A DNA stretch of 27,570 bases. It comes from Nanobdellota archaeon (lineage in GTDB: Archaea; Nanobdellota; Nanobdellia; Pacearchaeales; GW2011-AR1). A program made the translations under genes and the position numbers. How positions within the stretch are numbered: position 1 is the first letter of the stretch; each line of letters starts with the position of its first letter. Under the pieces are notes generated by a model, which worked only from the letters and a program-made list of their open reading frames with translations, did not search any database and was not told the origin of the DNA. This document shows positions 1-7,853 of this stretch, piece by piece. The stretch lies in NCBI GenBank assembly GCA_022563455.1, contig JADFNI010000007.1, forward strand, positions 1-27,570, written 5' to 3'.

Positions 1-455
1 CCAAATATTTTAGAATCCAGTAGTGATTTAGTCATATTAAGAGAGAACTGGCTACAGGTAGATTCATCTACTCGTTTTCTGTTTTCAGATTCACGCCGAT
101 TTTATCAATTGAAGAAATTATTAATTGAACATAAACACGTAACAAACACAAAAAGAACAAGGAATTCATCAAGATTGATTGTAGGAAAAGAATTGAATAA
201 GAAACAACTAAAATTTTGGCCCAAACAAGAAATTTTAGATTTGTTTAAGAAGAATAAGGATAAAGGATCAGTTTTACTAGCTGCCAGCTCTGGGAGTTTT
301 GGAGAAGGTATTGATTTACCTGGAGGGGAATATACTCTTATTTTAACAATTCTTTACAATGTAAATATTGTTGAAGAGTTTAGGCAAGAGTTTGAGGTTA
401 GTGGAAAAAAGTTAGGAATCACTGGAAGAGCAGTTGGATTTTTTGGAGATTCAAC
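1..455 (+). pseudogene. 3'-truncated DinG/XPD-like helicase fragment
   Basis: The plus frame is open from the first base, so the gene enters from outside the window; the TTG at 109 is internal. The protein contains AASSGSFGEGIDLPG at about 283-327, which matches the late helicase motif of Rad3/XPD/DinG superfamily 2 helicases (typically SF/Y-x-EG-hD-hPG), preceded by a hydrophobic strand (GSVLLA). The family normally continues for well over 100 residues past this point, with a QxxGRxIR arginine-finger motif. None is found here: from about base 455 the frame runs antisense through the start of a UMP kinase gene and stops at 585 after a meaningless hydrophobic tail. I read it as a broken gene or an assembly join. 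The helicase assignment rests on one motif. Confidence 0.5.
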
Positions 456-578
456 AAATTTGTATTTTCTCTTACTTTTCCTTATAATCTCTATAAACTT
501 CTTTAAAAAACCAATATTTATTTCATTATTCTTAATAATCTGGCTACCTCCAAGACTAATCACCACAACTTTTTTCAT
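354..578 (-). pseudogene. pyrH: 5' fragment of archaeal UMP kinase, cut after ~42 codons
   Basis: The reading frame starts at ATG 578 with MKKVVVISLGGSQII, the N-terminal strand and glycine loop of the amino-acid-kinase fold as found in archaeal UMP kinase (UMP to UDP, pyrimidine nucleotide synthesis). Residues 20-42 (INIGFLKKFIEIIRKSKRKY then KFV) follow the family up to the strand that should lead into the conserved GGGKxAR motif. Instead the sequence turns at about 450-455 into antisense of the helicase fragment and stops at 354. About 185 expected residues are missing. Genuine coding stops at roughly base 453, and the rest is read-through. If the break is natural, a second complete copy should exist elsewhere, since UMP kinase is normally essential. 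Confidence 0.6.
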
Positions 579-603
579 GAATTAAAAAAGAATATGTTTA
601 TTT

Positions 604-1182
604 TTATAACTTTCTATCTATTTCATTATGCAAAATCGTTACAACTTGACTAGCAAACAAAATCTTCGGTCCAACAGACACCTTATCAATCTTTTTCAAA
701 AATTTCTTTTTGTCATTTGGAAATCCATCTTGATCTCCAATAATAAAAACTTCATTTCCTTTAATCTTTAATTCCCGAATATCTTTACCCTTTCCACTAA
801 GTAAATATACATCCTTTCCTTCTTTATCAAGATCCATAACTACTTTTTCAAAACTTTTTTTCTCAATGCTACATCCAGGAACAATTTCTCTTAGTCCATC
901 TTCGTCTTTTGCTTTATAGAGCATTCTTTTAATTAGTCCAGCAACATTTTTTTTAGAAATCGGCATCTCCTTATTTGATTCCATAACAAGATGTCGAGGG
1001 TTATTAGGTCCCCCATCAAAAATCATATGAAGCCTAACATCTTCTCTCATAGCATTCGATATAAAAAATACAGATATAATAACATTACAAACAATATCAA
1101 GACGCCCAGCTTTTTTCAAGTCATCCTTAATCAAATTCCCAGCAGTAACAGCAGTTTTCGAATAATAAATAAATTCTTTCAT
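604..1182 (-). CDS. trmY: tRNA (pseudouridine54-N1)-methyltransferase TrmY
   Basis: SPOUT-family methyltransferase that converts pseudouridine 54 in the T loop of archaeal tRNA to N1-methylpseudouridine using S-adenosylmethionine. The family signature is visible: N-terminal MKEFIYYSKTAVTAG, then GRLDIVCNVIISVFFIS, a strand ending in LHMIFDGGPNNPRHL, and a late knot region with IIGDQDGFP, the SAM-binding trefoil-knot segment (family form GDHxGF). The length of about 192 residues is normal for TrmY. I prefer ATG 1182, which begins the conserved MKEFI strand, over the in-frame ATG at 1194. It is followed 27 bp upstream on the same strand by the AAA+ gene (stop at 1218). The H-to-Q change in the GDxDGF motif is a small deviation. 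Confidence 0.88.
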   Translation of the reverse strand: MKEFIYYSKTAVTAGNLIKDDLKKAGRLDIVCNVIISVFFISNAMREDVRLHMIFDGGPNNPRHLVMESNKEMPISKKNVAGLIKRMLYKAKDEDGLREIVPGCSIEKKSFEKVVMDLDKEGKDVYLLSGKGKDIRELKIKGNEVFIIGDQDGFPNDKKKFLKKIDKVSVGPKILFASQVVTILHNEIDRKL

Positions 1183-1217
1183 AATATAAAACAAAATGTT
1201 TGGGTTTAATAGATTAT

Positions 1218-2090
1218 CTAAGCACTTTCTTTTTTAATTTCCTTAAGCATTTCAGGGCTAAGTTCATGAAGAAGATTAGGCATTTTAGATCCAAAATATA
1301 TATCATCTGAAGTTACAGTATTTGATCTGGCGCTAGAATGAGCCCTACCAATAACATTTCCCAATTCCCTAACATTTCCAGACCAATTATGACCTAATAT
1401 ATCCTTCTTAGCATTCTCTGCAAAATGAAATACTTGCTTACCTGATTGTCTTGATCTCATTTCAAGTAAATATTTTGCAATTAACATAATATCTTTTCCC
1501 CTCTCTATTAAGGTAGGTACTTCTAAAGAATATCTATTAATTCGATGATACAAATCCTCTGCAAAAGTTCCTTCTTTTATTCCTTCTTCAAGGCTTTTAT
1601 TCGTTGAATAAATAAGTCTAAAATCTAGCAATTTTCCTTTCTCTCCTCCAAGGGGGGTGGAAAATCTATCTTCTAATATACGAAGTAATGTTGGTTGTAG
1701 TTTTATCGGCATATTTCCAATTTCATCTAGAAGAATAGTGCCTCCATCCGCACGTTCAAAATATCCAGGTTTTCTTCTAGTAGCCCCGGTAAATGCCCCT
1801 TTTTCATGACCAAATAATTCAGATTCTAAAAGTCCTTCAGTCATTGAACCACAATTAACTCTTACAAAATGGTTATCCCTCCGAGTACTATTATAATGAA
1901 TAGCATGTGCACAAAGTTCTTTTCCAGTACCTGTTGGTCCAATAATTAAAACATCCTTATTCCTATCTGAAGCTACCTTATTCAAATTAAGAAATAAATT
2001 AATCATTTTAGGATTACGTCCAATTATCTTACCATTATCATGTGCTATTCGATAAACAGGTTCGCTATAGTTTTTAAATTCTATATCCAT
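1218..2090 (-). CDS. Sigma-54-activator-type (NtrC-like) AAA+ ATPase without DNA-binding domain
   Basis: 290-residue protein consisting almost entirely of the AAA+ domain of bacterial enhancer-binding proteins. Visible elements in order: Walker A GPTGTGKE (51-58), SELFGHEKGAFTGA with the complete GAFTGA loop that contacts sigma-54 in bacteria (98-103), Walker B ILLDEI (119-124), and the WSGNVREL sensor II region (236-243). The arginine-finger segment reads FAEDLYHR (176-183), so the first arginine of the usual FREDLYYR/L is alanine while the second is kept. There is no receiver, PAS or GAF domain and no Fis-type helix-turn-helix at the C-terminus. AAGGAGTG lies just upstream of ATG 2090, a very strong Shine-Dalgarno site that fixes the start. 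Archaea are not known to have sigma-54, so the target is unknown; bacterial origin by transfer is likely. Confidence 0.9.
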   Translation of the reverse strand: MDIEFKNYSEPVYRIAHDNGKIIGRNPKMINLFLNLNKVASDRNKDVLIIGPTGTGKELCAHAIHYNSTRRDNHFVRVNCGSMTEGLLESELFGHEKGAFTGATRRKPGYFERADGGTILLDEIGNMPIKLQPTLLRILEDRFSTPLGGEKGKLLDFRLIYSTNKSLEEGIKEGTFAEDLYHRINRYSLEVPTLIERGKDIMLIAKYLLEMRSRQSGKQVFHFAENAKKDILGHNWSGNVRELGNVIGRAHSSARSNTVTSDDIYFGSKMPNLLHELSPEMLKEIKKESA

Positions 2091-2123
2091 GTATCACTCC
2101 TTAAAAATGACCACTTTATAAAC

Positions 2124-3488
2124 TTATTTGTTAATTTTTCCTAAAATAAAATCTTCTCCAATATCACGAATCCACCAACCATTTTTTTCAAGTTCATCAC
2201 GAACCTCATCACCCCTCTCCCAATTTTTCTTGTCTCGAACTTTTTTTCGCTCTTCAGCCAACTTCAAAATTTCATTAGGTATCTCAATTTTTAAAGTCTC
2301 AAACAACTTCAACCCAAAAACCTCATCCATCCTTTTTATAGTTCCAACTTTTCCCGAAGCCTTCTTATCTCGAATAAGCTTCCATAATATTGCCACAGCC
2401 CCAGGCATATCCAAATCATCATCAATTTTCTCTTTAAAACTCTTCAAATATTTTTCATTAGTCTTCAAATCATCTTCCAGTTTCAAAACAAGACTCTTAA
2501 GCCTAGAATAAGAATTAACTGCAGTTTTAATTGCATCCTCACTCCAAGTAAGTGGCTTTCGGTAATGTGCAGAAAACGTAAAATACCTATATGCAAGTGG
2601 ATCAATACCATCTTTTTCAAGCCCACTTATCGTTTTGATTTTCCCAGTTGATTTACTCATTTTCCCACCGTCCAATGTTAAAAAAGCTCCGTGCATCCAA
2701 TATCTAACCCAATTTTTTACACCATATCCACATTCACTTTGAGCAATTTCATTTTCATGATGTATTGGAATAAGATCAATCCCTCCAGTATGTATATCAA
2801 AATTTTTACCTAAATATTTTGTAGCCATTGCTGAGCATTCCAAGTGCCATCCAGGAAATCCAACACCCCAAGGACTCGCCCACTCCTGAAGTCGAGATTC
2901 GTCTCCACTAAACTTCCAAAGAGCAAAATCAGTTTTATTTTTCTTCTCTCGCATATCAGTTCTCTTTCCACCTTCTAGTCCTTCAATATTCTTTTTGGAA
3001 AGTTTTCCATAATCAATATCTTTAGATGTATCAAAATATATGCCGTCAGTTGTTTTATAAGTATACCCTTTTTTTTCAAGTTTTTTAATCAAATCAATTT
3101 GCTCTTTTATATGCAATGTCGCCTTTACCCACTTAAAAGGTTCAATCAAATTAACTTTTAAAAAATCCTCATGAAAAGAATCAAAATAAAATTTTGCAAT
3201 ATCTTCCACATTCTTCCCTTCCTTTAATGCAGCTTTCTCAATCTTATCATCTCCAAAATCTTCGTCAGTTGTCAAATGCCCAACATCAGTAATATTAATC
3301 ACTTGTTTTACTTTATACCCGTTATAAGTCAAAACTCGCTTCAATACATCAGCAAAAACATAACTTCTAAACATCCCAACATGTGCAAACCAATACACCG
3401 TCGGCCCACATGTATACATAGAAACTTGACCAGCCTTTATTGATTTGAATTCTTCTTTTTGTCTAGTTAATGTATTATATATTTTCAT
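2124..3488 (-). CDS. cysS: Cysteinyl-tRNA synthetase
   Basis: Class I aminoacyl-tRNA synthetase charging tRNA-Cys. Visible: zinc-ligand region with Cys in MYTCGPTVY, the HIGH-type motif as HVGM (FAHVGMFRSYV), the second zinc-binding stretch PGWHLECSAMA, HHENEIAQSE, and KMSKS at about residue 280. The C-terminal region is short and helical with the WWIRD segment typical of CysRS. About 454 residues is a normal full length. The frame extends to a GTG at 3494, but the ATG at 3488 (MKIYNTLTRQ) matches the family start better. Its 5' end sits directly against the stop of the upstream metallophosphoesterase (3491), so the two are probably co-transcribed. Confidence 0.95.
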   Translation of the reverse strand: MKIYNTLTRQKEEFKSIKAGQVSMYTCGPTVYWFAHVGMFRSYVFADVLKRVLTYNGYKVKQVINITDVGHLTTDEDFGDDKIEKAALKEGKNVEDIAKFYFDSFHEDFLKVNLIEPFKWVKATLHIKEQIDLIKKLEKKGYTYKTTDGIYFDTSKDIDYGKLSKKNIEGLEGGKRTDMREKKNKTDFALWKFSGDESRLQEWASPWGVGFPGWHLECSAMATKYLGKNFDIHTGGIDLIPIHHENEIAQSECGYGVKNWVRYWMHGAFLTLDGGKMSKSTGKIKTISGLEKDGIDPLAYRYFTFSAHYRKPLTWSEDAIKTAVNSYSRLKSLVLKLEDDLKTNEKYLKSFKEKIDDDLDMPGAVAILWKLIRDKKASGKVGTIKRMDEVFGLKLFETLKIEIPNEILKLAEERKKVRDKKNWERGDEVRDELEKNGWWIRDIGEDFILGKINK

Positions 3489-3490
3489 AT

Positions 3491-4405
3491 TCACTTAATA
3501 AATTCAACCTTCTTAATCTTTTTCTTTTTAACATTAATTTCTACCAAAACAGTAGACTTCGGCCCAAATCCAGTATTCACAACAAGAGTCTTTCCAATTT
3601 TATCCTTTCCTTGACATTCATGTATATGCCCCCCAACACAAATCTCAGGTTGAAATTTAATACAAAAATCTCGTGCAATTTTGGACCCCATATGTTTTTT
3701 ATGAACGTAGGATTTAGGATTATTTATGATATCTAGTTTTGTATTGTATGGAATGTTATGACTAATAAAAAAGGTAAATAGTTTTCTATTTTTTCTTGAC
3801 TTGTAGACTTTTGATAATTTATCATCAATCTTCTTAATAGCCCTTTTTAAATTTCCAACCTGTTTTCTAGTAAACCCATTTTTTTTATCTGCTACTTCTG
3901 GAGAACTTGACAATCCATAGCCTATAAAATTTATACCACTAAATTCATAACAGTTATACATACAATCCCTCACATTCTTTAGGCCCCCTATAAGCTTAGA
4001 ATTAATTTTTCCCTTAAGAAGTCGGCTATTATAGCGATTTATTGAGCTCAGATATTTATTTTTATTAGTTTTTCCAATCTTATCCTTCCCATAACTCTGA
4101 TCCCAGTTTCCTGCAACCATAAAAATTGGCTTTTCAAAAGAATCTAAATATTTCATTATTTCAGCCCCCCTCTTCAATGATCTCTTCTCCAGAACGCCCA
4201 ATCTCTTTTTACTTCTAAGTTTCTTTGCTGCAAGTTCTTCAAAGTCTAACTCCGGGTTTTTCTTTAATTCTCCAAACCAAGCATTATAAAGGGGAGCTAT
4301 CCCCCGATCATCACATACATCCCCAACAACCACCATACAATCAAAATTCTTTGTTGGAATCCTTGGTTTTCTTCCATGTAAGTCACCAATAACTAATATT
4401 CTCAT
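3491..4405 (-). CDS. Calcineurin-like metallophosphoesterase
   Basis: Binuclear-metal phosphoesterase fold. The metal-binding motifs appear in order: GDLHG at the N-terminus (family form GDxHG), VVGDVCDD (GDxxD), VAGNWDQ (GNHD form with W-D), ISHNIPYN (a later His ligand), and GGHIHECQGK (GHxH). About 304 residues. I chose ATG 4405 (MRILVIGDLHG), since the strand carrying the first metal ligand normally starts the protein; the frame also allows ATG 4420. The middle portion (about residues 60-190) is lysine-rich and not diagnostic. The substrate cannot be inferred; such proteins act on nucleotides, phosphoproteins or nucleic acids. It is transcribed ahead of cysS with essentially no gap. Confidence 0.85.
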   Translation of the reverse strand: MRILVIGDLHGRKPRIPTKNFDCMVVVGDVCDDRGIAPLYNAWFGELKKNPELDFEELAAKKLRSKKRLGVLEKRSLKRGAEIMKYLDSFEKPIFMVAGNWDQSYGKDKIGKTNKNKYLSSINRYNSRLLKGKINSKLIGGLKNVRDCMYNCYEFSGINFIGYGLSSSPEVADKKNGFTRKQVGNLKRAIKKIDDKLSKVYKSRKNRKLFTFFISHNIPYNTKLDIINNPKSYVHKKHMGSKIARDFCIKFQPEICVGGHIHECQGKDKIGKTLVVNTGFGPKSTVLVEINVKKKKIKKVEFIK

Positions 4406-4448
4406 ATCAAAATAATACAATTTCCATTAATAAACCTAATCAAAATTT

Positions 4449-5000
4449 TTAAGCCTTAATAGTAACATCCATGAATTCACTAGCATATGCATTGCTTCCA
4501 TGTTTAACATTAACTCGAAGTCTAAAGTCACATAAACTTGATCCTTCAGGAATCCGAAGAAGAACCCTTCCACTAGTAAATTCTCCGGGACCAAGAGCAA
4601 TATTAGATTCAGCTCTACCAATTGTAATCCATCCAAGTATTTCAGATTCGCTAACTCCACATTTCACCTTAACATCTGGATCAGATACCACAACTTCATA
4701 AGAAAATTTATCTTCAGAGGCTCCTTGAAGCAAATTCTTTATTCCAATTCCAAATCCCGAAATATCTCCTTGTTTAACTTCAATTCTTCTAGTATCTGGA
4801 AAAACAACTAGCTTTTTATCCTCTCCAAATAGTTTCCCAACCTGACTTTTTATCTGCTCATTTGTCATATCAACAACATCACCTGCTCCAGTAAAAATAT
4901 TCTTCAACAAAATCATTCCAAAAATAAGCATCGACATAGACAAAACAATAACTACAATTGTCCCAATAGACATCTCCATCGCACCCCTTTTATTAAACAT
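4449..5000 (-). CDS. Secreted protein with class III (archaellin/pilin-type) signal
   Basis: N-terminus MFNKRGAMEMSIGTIVVIVL is a textbook class III signal: basic residues, a Gly before the predicted prepilin-peptidase cleavage site (KRG/AMEMS), then about 22 uninterrupted hydrophobic residues. The mature part (about 140 residues) is beta-strand rich with two cysteines (KVKCGV, SSLCDF) and an Ig-like or bacterioferritin-free beta-sandwich look; it does not match archaellin FlaB clearly. I prefer ATG 5000 because a TATA-like ATTTATAAAA lies at 5021-5030, about 26 bp upstream, consistent with a leaderless mRNA; the frame also starts at 5015. Likely a pilin-like surface or cell-envelope protein. 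Function unknown. Confidence 0.7.
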   Translation of the reverse strand: MFNKRGAMEMSIGTIVVIVLSMSMLIFGMILLKNIFTGAGDVVDMTNEQIKSQVGKLFGEDKKLVVFPDTRRIEVKQGDISGFGIGIKNLLQGASEDKFSYEVVVSDPDVKVKCGVSESEILGWITIGRAESNIALGPGEFTSGRVLLRIPEGSSLCDFRLRVNVKHGSNAYASEFMDVTIKA

Positions 5001-5044
5001 AATATCTTTTAGCATATCTTATTTATAAAAGTATTGAAAAAATA

Positions 5045-5070
5045 TGGGACGAGAGAGAATCGTGAGCTAC
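5045..5070 (-). pseudogene. Internally deleted tRNA-Phe relic
   Basis: Read on the minus strand, GTAGCTCA (identical to positions 7-14 of the tRNA-Phe gene) is joined directly to an exact 18-nt copy of the tRNA-Phe 3' end (bases 5045-5062 equal 5128-5145). The anticodon arm is missing. It lies 65 bp downstream of the intact gene. A 7-bp inverted repeat (5055-5061 with 5110-5116) encloses the spacer, and inside it GCC-AGGA-GGC can form a smaller hairpin. The simplest reading is a degenerate tandem duplicate; an attachment-site scar from a tRNA-targeting integrase is the alternative. Confidence 0.5.
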
Positions 5071-5127
5071 GTCAGTAAGGTTATGCCAGGAGGCAACTTC
5101 GCGAGAGTAGATTCTCAAAAGAAAAAA

Positions 5128-5199
5128 TGGGACGAGAGAGAATCGAACTCTCGACACCACGAGCTTCAGTCGTGTGCTCTCCCACTGAGCTACCGCCCC
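5128..5199 (-). tRNA. tRNA-Phe (GAA)
   Basis: All arms fold: acceptor GGGGCGG with TCGTCCC, D stem GCTC/GAGC with AGTGGGA loop, anticodon stem CACGA/TCGTG enclosing CTGAAGC (anticodon GAA), variable GTGTC, and T stem GAGAG/CTCTC with TTCGATT. The discriminator base is A; CCA is not encoded and a T-rich run (a possible terminator) follows directly. No intron. It is 72 nt long. Confidence 0.97.
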
Positions 5200-5265
5200 A
5201 CTAATTAATAATAAAATTTTAGCTTTTTAAGCCTTTGTTATTGTCAAGCTAGCTGGATAAAGATT

Positions 5266-5574
5266 TCAACAATAATTTCTTTCAAATATCTCAATAGGGT
5301 CATTAGCACTCTTTGGAGGATACATCAACGAAATTCGCTCAGGTGCCTTCCCACTTTGTTTTGAATCAAAGTTATAGATATTTTCAACTAACTTAATAAG
5401 ATCCCCCCTATCCCAAACAGATTCACTAAGTAAATGAACATCCCCTCCTATTCTATATCCAACATTTCCAAAAAAAACAGCCGCGCTTCCTTCTTCAAGG
5501 CAAATAGCAGCAAAATTAACACCTCCCTCAATTTTCTGAAGTTCGATTTCTAAAAGACCAAATGGTATAACCAT
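5266..5574 (-). CDS. Hypothetical protein, 102 aa
   Basis: I do not recognise this protein. It has alternating beta strands in the first half (MVIPFGLLEIEL, GGVNFAAICLEEGSAAVFFG) with a GNVGYRIGGDVHLLSES segment and a charged helical middle (RGDLIKLVENIYNF), and ends PIEIFERNYC with a terminal cysteine. There is no signal peptide or membrane segment. It stands alone between the RNase P RNA and tRNA-Phe, both on the same strand. The composition matches neighbouring genes, and the absence of stops over 102 codons in AT-rich DNA supports coding. The ATG at 5574 has no clear Shine-Dalgarno sequence. Confidence 0.6.
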   Translation of the reverse strand: MVIPFGLLEIELQKIEGGVNFAAICLEEGSAAVFFGNVGYRIGGDVHLLSESVWDRGDLIKLVENIYNFDSKQSGKAPERISLMYPPKSANDPIEIFERNYC

Positions 5575-5630
5575 TAAATAAATTAATAAATCCCAAATTT
5601 AAATGTTTCCATAATTTTCATTAAATAAAT

Positions 5631-5937
5631 AAGTCAGTAGGAAATAGGCCACGTTCTGTCAAACTTTGAATCTTATTCAAACAGTTTCTGCTAACATCTA
5701 ACTTAGCCCCATATTTAGGTTGCATCAATTAGGTGAGGTCGTTCCAGCCTAAATAAATAGGGTCGTTTCTATTCCTCGTGCCCCGCCTCACAGCGTCTTG
5801 CTTTCACAAGTAATTTTGTCATGAGTAAATTAAATCACTCATGGATGCGCGGACCTTCCTCAACAGTCAAGAATTCATTTTACAATTCTCTCGCCTTTTA
5901 GACGATGACTATCGACAGTTAGCTATCCTACTGACTT
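5631..5937 (-). ncRNA. rnpB: RNase P RNA (archaeal)
   Basis: Catalytic RNA of RNase P, which removes tRNA 5' leaders. The ends form a perfect 12-bp P1 helix: 5631-5642 is the reverse complement of 5926-5937. Near the 5' half of the transcript is GAGGAAGGTCC (5851-5861), the CR-I/P4 strand (consensus GAGGAAAGUCC), and near the 3' end AGAACGTGGCC (5647-5657), the CR-V/P4 partner (consensus ACAGAAxxxGGCUUA). Internal GTGAAAGCAAGACGCTGTGAGG and related segments fit the specificity region. About 307 nt is a normal archaeal size. Ends are inferred from P1. Confidence 0.9.
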
Positions 5938-5954
5938 AAAATTTACAAGAATTA

Positions 5955-5971
5955 ACCCTTTATAAATTGGG
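5955..5971 (-). promoter_or_regulatory. TATA promoter of RNase P RNA
   Basis: TTTATAAA at 5959-5966 is centred 26 bp upstream of the predicted RNase P RNA 5' end at 5937, the standard archaeal box A distance. AACCC and GGGTT flank it as an inverted repeat (AACCC-TTTATAAATT-GGGTT), which may be coincidental or a protein-binding palindrome over the promoter. Confidence 0.65.
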
Positions 5972-5989
5972 TTGTTCTACAAATATCCC

Positions 5990-6715
5990 TTATTCATCAT
6001 TCCCTTCATTAGCCACATCAGGTATTTCATCAAGTGAAGTGTCTTTAGTATATTCATCTTTCATCCCAGTTTCACTTTCCCAAATATCACTCTCGCTAAC
6101 TTTAAACCCATCATCTTCCCCCTCATCTTCAAGGTCACTTTCATCTTCAAATTTTTTCACATCTTCTAAAATTTCTTCAGAATTTTCTCCAACATCCTCG
6201 ACAAACTCTCCAAGTTCCTTTAGCAAAAGAACTGAGCGAGATATAAGTTCATTAACTTCATTAAAAAAATCCATATCAATAATTCTTCCAATCTTCATCT
6301 TCTTTTCAATCAAATGAATTCTCACTGAAGATTCACTAATAACAATATCGCCCTTCAAGAACAGCTTCTTCATCCTTATAACTTCCCTAATCTGGTTCAA
6401 AAAAGAATCTAGCTCACTTTTTTCAAATTCAATTTCCCCCTTGGCAATTATTTCAGTGAGTATATCAAATTTAATATCAAGTGTAAAAAATTCCCGATTA
6501 ATTATAGTATCTTTAAATAAACTCATTCGATTCCGGTCTCTCCCAAATAATACAATACTAATAACTTCCTCAACTTCTTTTTCAACTTCTCCAGTAGCTA
6601 GAATAAATTTCTCCCTAAGCCCCTTAACACCATTCAAACATTTATCAAATTCCTCAAAATATCCTTCATCAAAAACCTCAGTTGAAATTTTCCTCACACT
6701 CTTTATTTTCCTCAT
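5990..6715 (-). CDS. Hypothetical protein with acidic C-terminal tail, 241 aa
   Basis: Not recognised. Residues 1-175 look alpha-helical and charged (KSVRKISTEVFDEGYFEEFD, then a central LFLKGDIVISESSVRIHLIE beta segment and further helices). The last about 65 residues are dominated by Glu, Asp and Ser (EDVGENSEEILEDVKKFEDE and on to DEIPDVANEGNDE), which suggests a disordered acidic tail. There is no signal or membrane segment, so it is probably cytoplasmic. ATG 6715 is the only sensible start (MRKIKSVRKI). It lies directly upstream of the RNase P promoter on the same strand and is divergent from the DUF3179 gene. Confidence 0.7.
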   Translation of the reverse strand: MRKIKSVRKISTEVFDEGYFEEFDKCLNGVKGLREKFILATGEVEKEVEEVISIVLFGRDRNRMSLFKDTIINREFFTLDIKFDILTEIIAKGEIEFEKSELDSFLNQIREVIRMKKLFLKGDIVISESSVRIHLIEKKMKIGRIIDMDFFNEVNELISRSVLLLKELGEFVEDVGENSEEILEDVKKFEDESDLEDEGEDDGFKVSESDIWESETGMKDEYTKDTSLDEIPDVANEGNDE

Positions 6716-6917
6716 GGCCTAATAAAGTCAATGCTCTTTATAAAAATTAGTATTGTGAATCTCAACGTTCTCAGAACCTCAGTCATATCCATATGATTCT
6801 TCTAATTGATGAACATTATTTGAACTCATAAGTCTGGTGGGAATCCTCCATTCAAGAGGTAACTATGTTAACGAAGGATTAATATATAGAAGATATTTTA
6901 AATTTAAGAGGTGAAAA

Positions 6918-7847
6918 ATGAAAAAAGTATATTATGTTCCAGGATTAATAGTAATATTCATAATCATCATTTTCTTTTATGTCAGGCCAACTTCAGAAGA
7001 TTATGACTTCAAAATAAATTCAACTAGTGAAGAAATAAACTTTATCCGAAACAATCTAGTCTCTGGAGGTCCTCCAAAAGACGGAATTCCAAGTATAGAC
7101 AATCCAATATATCTAAGCTCTGCAGAAGCAGATCTTGACGACGACGACGTAGTTTTCGGAGTAAATTACAACGGCTTTGTTGCAGCTTATCCTAAATCAA
7201 TTATGTTCTGGCATGAAATTGTAAACGAAGAAGTGAATGGGGAAAAAATTTCACTAACATATTGCCCTTTAACCGAATCTATAATCGGGTACAATGATGT
7301 TGAACTTGGAGTATCTGGAGAATTATACAATTCAAACCTGGTAGCGTATGACCGATTAACAGGAGCTAGAATCCCTCAGATTTATGGAAAAGCAATTGAA
7401 GGGAGTATTGAGGGAAAAGAATTCGAAACTTTTGAAGTCATAGTCACAACATGGGGCAAGTGGAAAGCCGAAAACCCAGACAGTTTAGTATTAAGCACAG
7501 ATACAGGATTCAACCGAGACTATGACAGAAGCCCATATCCTGGATATGATAAAATATACAACCTTTGGTTCCCAGTAGCAGCAGAATCTGACGAATTAAG
7601 ATCTAAAGATATAGTTCTTGGAATTGAAGGCGAAAAAGATTTCGTAGCAATCGAAAAGGAGGGTTTTCTTGATAAATATCCAGATGGTTTAGATATAATC
7701 ATTGGAAACGAAACAGTAAAGGTAATCTATGACAAAAATTTCGGCGCCTTAAGAACTAACAATTCAAATATCAAATCATTTGAGGTATATTGGTTTGCAT
7801 GGTATGCATATCATCCAAATACAGAGTTAATCAAAACAGATCTCTAA
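6918..7847 (+). CDS. DUF3179-family membrane-anchored extracytoplasmic protein
   Basis: Residues about 4-22 (YYVPGLIVIFIIIIFFYV) form an N-terminal anchor; the rest faces outside. The DUF3179 signature is clear: VVFGVNYNGFVAAYPKSIMF followed by WHEIVNEE and LTYCPLTESIIGY (family form TYCPLCGTxIAF, the second Cys being Thr here), later VAYDRLTGARIPQIYGKAIEG and TFEVIVTTWGKW. 309 residues is normal. The family is of unknown function and is widespread in bacteria and archaea. The start is fixed by GAGGTG at 6908-6913, five bases before the ATG, with a TATA-like TTAATATATAG around 6879-6889. The 200 bp upstream, shared with the divergent gene at 6715, shows no other gene. Confidence 0.85.
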   Translation: MKKVYYVPGLIVIFIIIIFFYVRPTSEDYDFKINSTSEEINFIRNNLVSGGPPKDGIPSIDNPIYLSSAEADLDDDDVVFGVNYNGFVAAYPKSIMFWHEIVNEEVNGEKISLTYCPLTESIIGYNDVELGVSGELYNSNLVAYDRLTGARIPQIYGKAIEGSIEGKEFETFEVIVTTWGKWKAENPDSLVLSTDTGFNRDYDRSPYPGYDKIYNLWFPVAAESDELRSKDIVLGIEGEKDFVAIEKEGFLDKYPDGLDIIIGNETVKVIYDKNFGALRTNNSNIKSFEVYWFAWYAYHPNTELIKTDL

Positions 7848-7853
7848 TAAAAA

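Noticed and set aside
4436..6722. Plus- and minus-strand shadow frames at 4436-4660, 4471-4701, 5967-6317 and 6441-6722
   Set aside because: They overlap better-supported minus-strand genes in other frames and lack motifs.
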